A stretch of 7,419 bases of DNA from Salmonirosea sp038204185 (GTDB lineage: Bacteria; Bacteroidota; Bacteroidia; Cytophagales; Spirosomataceae). Every line of letters starts with the position of its first letter. The stretch's first letter is position 1. The stretch covers positions 1-7,419 of the forward strand of contig JBBRDE010000285.1 in the NCBI GenBank assembly GCA_038204185.1, read 5' to 3'. Shown here one piece after another: positions 4,941 through 7,419 of the stretch. The notes beneath the pieces are model-generated. The model had not been told where the DNA came from. It did not search any database and worked only from the letters and a program-made list of their open reading frames with translations. The translations under genes were made by a program, and so were the position numbers.

Positions 4941-6221
4941 CTACCCCGGACGCACCAGCGACGCCCCTACCGTACATGCCAGGCAGCGTTTCTGGACGCA
5001 GTACTGAGTATGCCATTCGATGAGCGCCTGGGAATCGAAGGCCGTCGTGACCCGCATCCCCAGTTCGGCCCAGGCGCGGATGATGTGGTTTTTTTCGGCG
5101 GAGAGCTGTTCCAGCCACCGGACGGCCCGATCCAGGTAGATCGTTTGGTCGCGCTGCCGGGCGTAGGCGACCAGCAGGGGAATAGCCGCGTTAATGATGA
5201 GCAGATCAGCGGCGTCTTTACCCAAATCCGGTACCTCAGCAGTCGATTTTTTGCCGAATTGGTAGTGTTTTTTCCAATAGATACTTTGGGTTACCCGGAA
5301 CATTTGACGCAAATTAACTACGTCCTCAATGGCCGTCAGAGAGGCAAAAAGTCCCGCTTCACGTTGCAGCAGAACCGCCCACTGCGCCAGCCGTACCGTC
5401 GGGAAGCCCGCCGGCCGCAACCGCAAGAATTTCCATTCGTGGGTGCCCATTTGTCGGGTTAGCAGCCCGTACTTGGCCGACAAAAATTTATATTCCTGTT
5501 GCAGGTTTTTTACGTAATCATCTTCCGGATTTTCAGGAAGTAGGCCTGCTGTCCCGAATAATAAGGCTTCGATCTGTAAGCCCGAATTACGATGCTTTTG
5601 CAATATTTTTAGAGGGACACTTTGCGCCAGGCGCAGGAAAGCGGGCGTATTGAGCTTGAACCCAAAATACTGCGCCAGCCACTGGTAAGCCGTTTCTTCC
5701 CAGTCGCGGTTATTGGCTTCCCAAAGTTCCGTCACGCGGGAGGCCTTGGCGTCGAGGCGCTCCAGCAGTACCCGATCCAGCATAGCCATTTTTTGCAGAC
5801 GGGGTACCTCTCTGAACTGTGGCGCGCAGGGGATTTCTTCTTTGCTATCCATCAGCTGATTGTAGCGTTCGCGCACGGCGGGTTTTACGCGCTGGCTCAG
5901 GGCGAGCGTCGGAATCAGGGTACCATCCTGCCGCCGCACTGGTCGATCGTCCTCCCACACGACGTGAAGCACGACGCTTTCGTAGGCGGCATCGGCCGGA
6001 TGCTGGTGCGCGTCCCAGTCCGACGAGTTGACGTGCAGTTCCACCGAACCTACCCATTCCATGCCGTCCAACAGAATCCGGGCGTCGGCAAAGTCGGGTC
6101 CCGCGTCAGTGTTCAGTTGCCCGGTGCGCAGAATCTGCACCTGCTCATCCGATTGGGTGCGGAGGTGGGTCGCATCGAAGTACTGAAAGCGCCACACAAA
6201 ACTTAGGAAATCTTCGTTCAT
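4941..6221 (-). CDS. DUF2851 family protein
   Basis: A 426-residue protein of a Bacteroidota-typical family with no assigned function, and no signal peptide or membrane helix, so cytoplasmic. The conserved N-terminal half is clear: MNEDFLSFVWRFQYFD (1-16), LNTDAGPDFADARI (36-49), GSVELHVNSSDWDAHQHPAD (58-77) and VVLHVVWEDD (83-92), followed by IPC (130-132). The C-terminus has a cysteine cluster YCVQKRCLACTVG (407-419; C408, C413, C416) of the kind that binds zinc or an iron-sulfur centre, though this is inference. The GPDF...VELH...SSDW spacing loosely recalls a PD-(D/E)XK nuclease, with histidine in place of lysine. The start at 6221 gives the family's usual N-terminus; the frame stays open to 6254, but those residues look non-conserved. 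It is divergent from mtgA and convergent with the small membrane protein. Confidence 0.85.
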   Translation of the reverse strand: MNEDFLSFVWRFQYFDATHLRTQSDEQVQILRTGQLNTDAGPDFADARILLDGMEWVGSVELHVNSSDWDAHQHPADAAYESVVLHVVWEDDRPVRRQDGTLIPTLALSQRVKPAVRERYNQLMDSKEEIPCAPQFREVPRLQKMAMLDRVLLERLDAKASRVTELWEANNRDWEETAYQWLAQYFGFKLNTPAFLRLAQSVPLKILQKHRNSGLQIEALLFGTAGLLPENPEDDYVKNLQQEYKFLSAKYGLLTRQMGTHEWKFLRLRPAGFPTVRLAQWAVLLQREAGLFASLTAIEDVVNLRQMFRVTQSIYWKKHYQFGKKSTAEVPDLGKDAADLLIINAAIPLLVAYARQRDQTIYLDRAVRWLEQLSAEKNHIIRAWAELGMRVTTAFDSQALIEWHTQYCVQKRCLACTVGASLVRPG

Positions 6222-6294
6222 CGGGAGAGGCATTGAAGGAGATAAAGGACACAATTATAGCCATAATCCCAAAAGACTCCCGTAAAAGTTTCCG

Positions 6295-6301
6295 TACTTT
6301 G
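6295..6301 (+). promoter_or_regulatory. Candidate -7-like element (TACTTTG) for mtgA
   Basis: TACTTTG resembles the Bacteroidota -7 element TAnnTTTG with one spacer base missing. It lies 27 bases before the mtgA ATG. No clear -33 element is seen. The rest of the divergent spacer (6222-6328) shows nothing else I can name. Confidence 0.3.
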
Positions 6302-6328
6302 TGGAATAGCCGTAACTAAAATCTGCGT

Positions 6329-7015
6329 ATGCTTCGGGTCGTTTTAGCCTATTTAGTCAAATTTTCCCTCTATTTTCTGCTCATTTCCGTCGTCTGGGTG
6401 CTGGCCCTGAAATTTGTCCCGGTCTGGGTTACCCCGCACATGATCGGTCGGAAAATCGAAGCTGCCAGTGCGGGGGAGAAAACGAAAATCTACAAGGATT
6501 GGGAATCTTACGACAATATTTCCAAAGAAGCCGCACTGGCTGTGGTAGCTTCCGAAGACCAGCAATTTCCAACCCACTGGGGGTTCGATTTTGACGAGAT
6601 ACAGGATGCCATGACTGAAAAGCGTAAACGGGCACGCGGCGCAAGTACCATCTCGCAGCAAACCGCCAAAAACGTATTTCTCTGGCACGGCCGTAGCTAC
6701 ATCCGCAAAGCCCTGGAAGTGTATTTTACGCTGTTGATCGAGCTATTCTGGGGAAAAGAGCGCATCCTGGAAGTCTATCTCAATGTAGCAGAAACGGGGC
6801 CAATGACCTTCGGCGTGGAAGCCGCGTCGCAGCGCTTTTACGGAAGATCTGCCAAAAATCTGACCCGCTCCGAAGCCGCCCGCATCGCGGCGGTGCTGCC
6901 CAATCCCATCCGTTTTTCTATCAAAAATCCTTCGTCCTACGTCTTAGGCCGAACGAGTAAAATCTCCCGGCAAATGCGGGCGCTGGGGGGGCAGAAGTAT
7001 TTAGCCGGATTGTAG
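6329..7015 (+). CDS. mtgA: Monofunctional biosynthetic peptidoglycan transglycosylase
   Basis: A 228-residue inner-membrane GT51 enzyme that polymerises lipid II into glycan strands on the periplasmic side, without a transpeptidase domain. One N-terminal membrane helix (about 8-28) is followed by the GT51 domain. Conserved motifs are present: VVASEDQQFPTHWGFDFDEI (72-91), where E76 is the expected catalytic glutamate; RGASTISQQTAKNVFLW (103-119); WGKERILEVYLNVAETG (141-157); and GVEAASQRFYGRSAKNLTRSEAARIAAVLPNP in the 162-193 segment. Length and motif order match the family, and nothing appears broken. It is a single gene with its own divergent spacer and converges on the sugar dehydrogenase gene across a strong hairpin. 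Confidence 0.95.
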   Translation: MLRVVLAYLVKFSLYFLLISVVWVLALKFVPVWVTPHMIGRKIEAASAGEKTKIYKDWESYDNISKEAALAVVASEDQQFPTHWGFDFDEIQDAMTEKRKRARGASTISQQTAKNVFLWHGRSYIRKALEVYFTLLIELFWGKERILEVYLNVAETGPMTFGVEAASQRFYGRSAKNLTRSEAARIAAVLPNPIRFSIKNPSSYVLGRTSKISRQMRALGGQKYLAGL

Positions 7016-7023
7016 CACCTTAT

Positions 7024-7064
7024 CCCCCGGCCCCTTCTCCTTGAAAGGAGAGGGGGTTAGGGGG
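7024..7064. terminator. Strong G/C-rich hairpin between convergent genes
   Basis: An 11-bp stem (7031-7041 with 7046-7056, one G-U-type pair) closes on the tetraloop TGAA. Outside it, CCCCC (7024-7028) pairs with GGGGG (7060-7064) across a short bulge. It lies nine bases after the mtgA stop and contains the stop codon (7057-7059) of the opposing gene. It should act on transcripts from both sides. Similar CCCCGGCCCCTTCTCC-type hairpins are, as I recall, widely dispersed in Cytophagales and some other bacteria. There is no T-run, so intrinsic termination is less certain than hairpin-stabilised 3' ends. Confidence 0.6.
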
Positions 7065-7419
7065 TGAGGTACGCCTTCACAATCTTTCTGATTTTTCCAT
7101 CGCCCTTGGTAATCAGGTACATCTCTTTTTTGAAAGGATCATAGGTGATTCGCAGGTCGAGGCGGGGGGTAGGGGAGAGTTCCTTCATCGTGACAGGAGT
7201 GCCGTTTTGTCGCACGAAGAGTTCATAAATTGTGTGGTCGGTCGGGCCCTGACTCAGGTCGAGGTACCACAGCCTACCCCCGAGAATATCGTTGAAAATG
7301 TATTTATCTTTTAAAGCTTCCAGCGGGCCTTCGTAGACGTAACCACCGCTGATGGCATTGCCGTCGCTATGGTCGTATTGGGCAAAGGGACCCACGTACG
7401 GCCCGGCTTCTCCGGCGGG
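7057..7419 (-). CDS. PQQ-type sugar dehydrogenase (GSDH beta-propeller), C-terminal part, runs off the window
   Basis: The reading frame is open to the right edge, so the 5' end is missing; 120 residues are visible. They match the C-terminal blades of soluble glucose/sorbosone dehydrogenase-like beta-propellers: PYVGPFAQYDHSDGNAISGG, then YVYEGP, LKDKYIFNDILGGRLWYLDL and a final blade ending GDGKIRKIV before KAYLTP. Members of this fold oxidise sugars with pyrroloquinoline quinone in the periplasm and are often fused to other domains. The N-terminal signal and catalytic residues lie outside the window, so activity cannot be judged. The GTG within the frame at 7395 is internal, not a start. 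The last codons and stop overlap the hairpin at 7024-7064. Confidence 0.75.
   Translation of the reverse strand, partial: PAGEAGPYVGPFAQYDHSDGNAISGGYVYEGPLEALKDKYIFNDILGGRLWYLDLSQGPTDHTIYELFVRQNGTPVTMKELSPTPRLDLRITYDPFKKEMYLITKGDGKIRKIVKAYLTP

Noticed and set aside
4836..5462. 208-residue plus-strand reading frame beginning WYGRLARLF
   Set aside because: It is antisense to the DUF2851 gene, begins in the hairpin repeat, and has no recognisable domain.
5622..6206. 194-residue plus-strand reading frame
   Set aside because: It lies wholly antisense to DUF2851, whose conserved motifs are clear; it is a shadow frame.
6252..6259. TATAATTG on the minus strand as a promoter for DUF2851
   Set aside because: It differs from TAnnTTTG by one base, has no -33 partner, and TATAAT-like sequences occur by chance in A/T-rich spacers.

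Overview
The window looks like chromosomal DNA of a Bacteroidota bacterium, most likely of the order Cytophagales (Spirosoma/Dyadobacter-like). Three things point there. The proteins have Bacteroidota family shapes: a short catalytic-domain-only AMP nucleosidase, a CCA-adding enzyme of about 475 residues with an HD domain, a DUF2851 protein, and a stand-alone HsdR-N-domain protein. The genes lack Shine-Dalgarno sequences. Several promoters resemble the Bacteroidota -7 element TAnnTTTG. Genus is not resolvable from sequence alone.

Layout, left to right. A 46-bp perfect palindrome (1-46) ends a small minus-strand HsdR-N/PD-(D/E)XK-like protein (42-482). AMP nucleosidase amn (646-1416, +) converges on a secreted GH140/DUF4038 apiosidase-like hydrolase (1504-2910, -). 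A divergent spacer (2911-3047) then leads to cca (3048-4475, +), followed by a 66-residue two-helix membrane protein (4632-4832, +). A DUF2851 protein (4941-6221, -) is divergent from the monofunctional peptidoglycan transglycosylase mtgA (6329-7015, +). mtgA converges on the 3' part of a PQQ-type sugar dehydrogenase beta-propeller gene (7057-7419, -), which runs off the right edge.

The genes do not form one pathway. They are mostly single-gene housekeeping units (purine salvage, tRNA 3'-end maturation, cell-wall synthesis) interspersed with accessory enzymes (a plant-glycan-type hydrolase and a sugar dehydrogenase). There are no phage genes, insertion sequences, CRISPR array or tRNA genes, and I do not see a clear undescribed multi-gene system.

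The most distinctive content is between the genes. Two copies of a 23-bp hairpin repeat (21/23 identical) sit directly after two different stop codons, in the same orientation relative to the gene. Two spacers of about 160 bp are bracketed by imperfect inverted repeats whose right arm, or a following direct-repeat tract, ends just before the next start codon. Strong hairpins lie at both convergent or terminal junctions. The hexamer GGTACC occurs 13 times, several-fold more than chance, in all codon phases.
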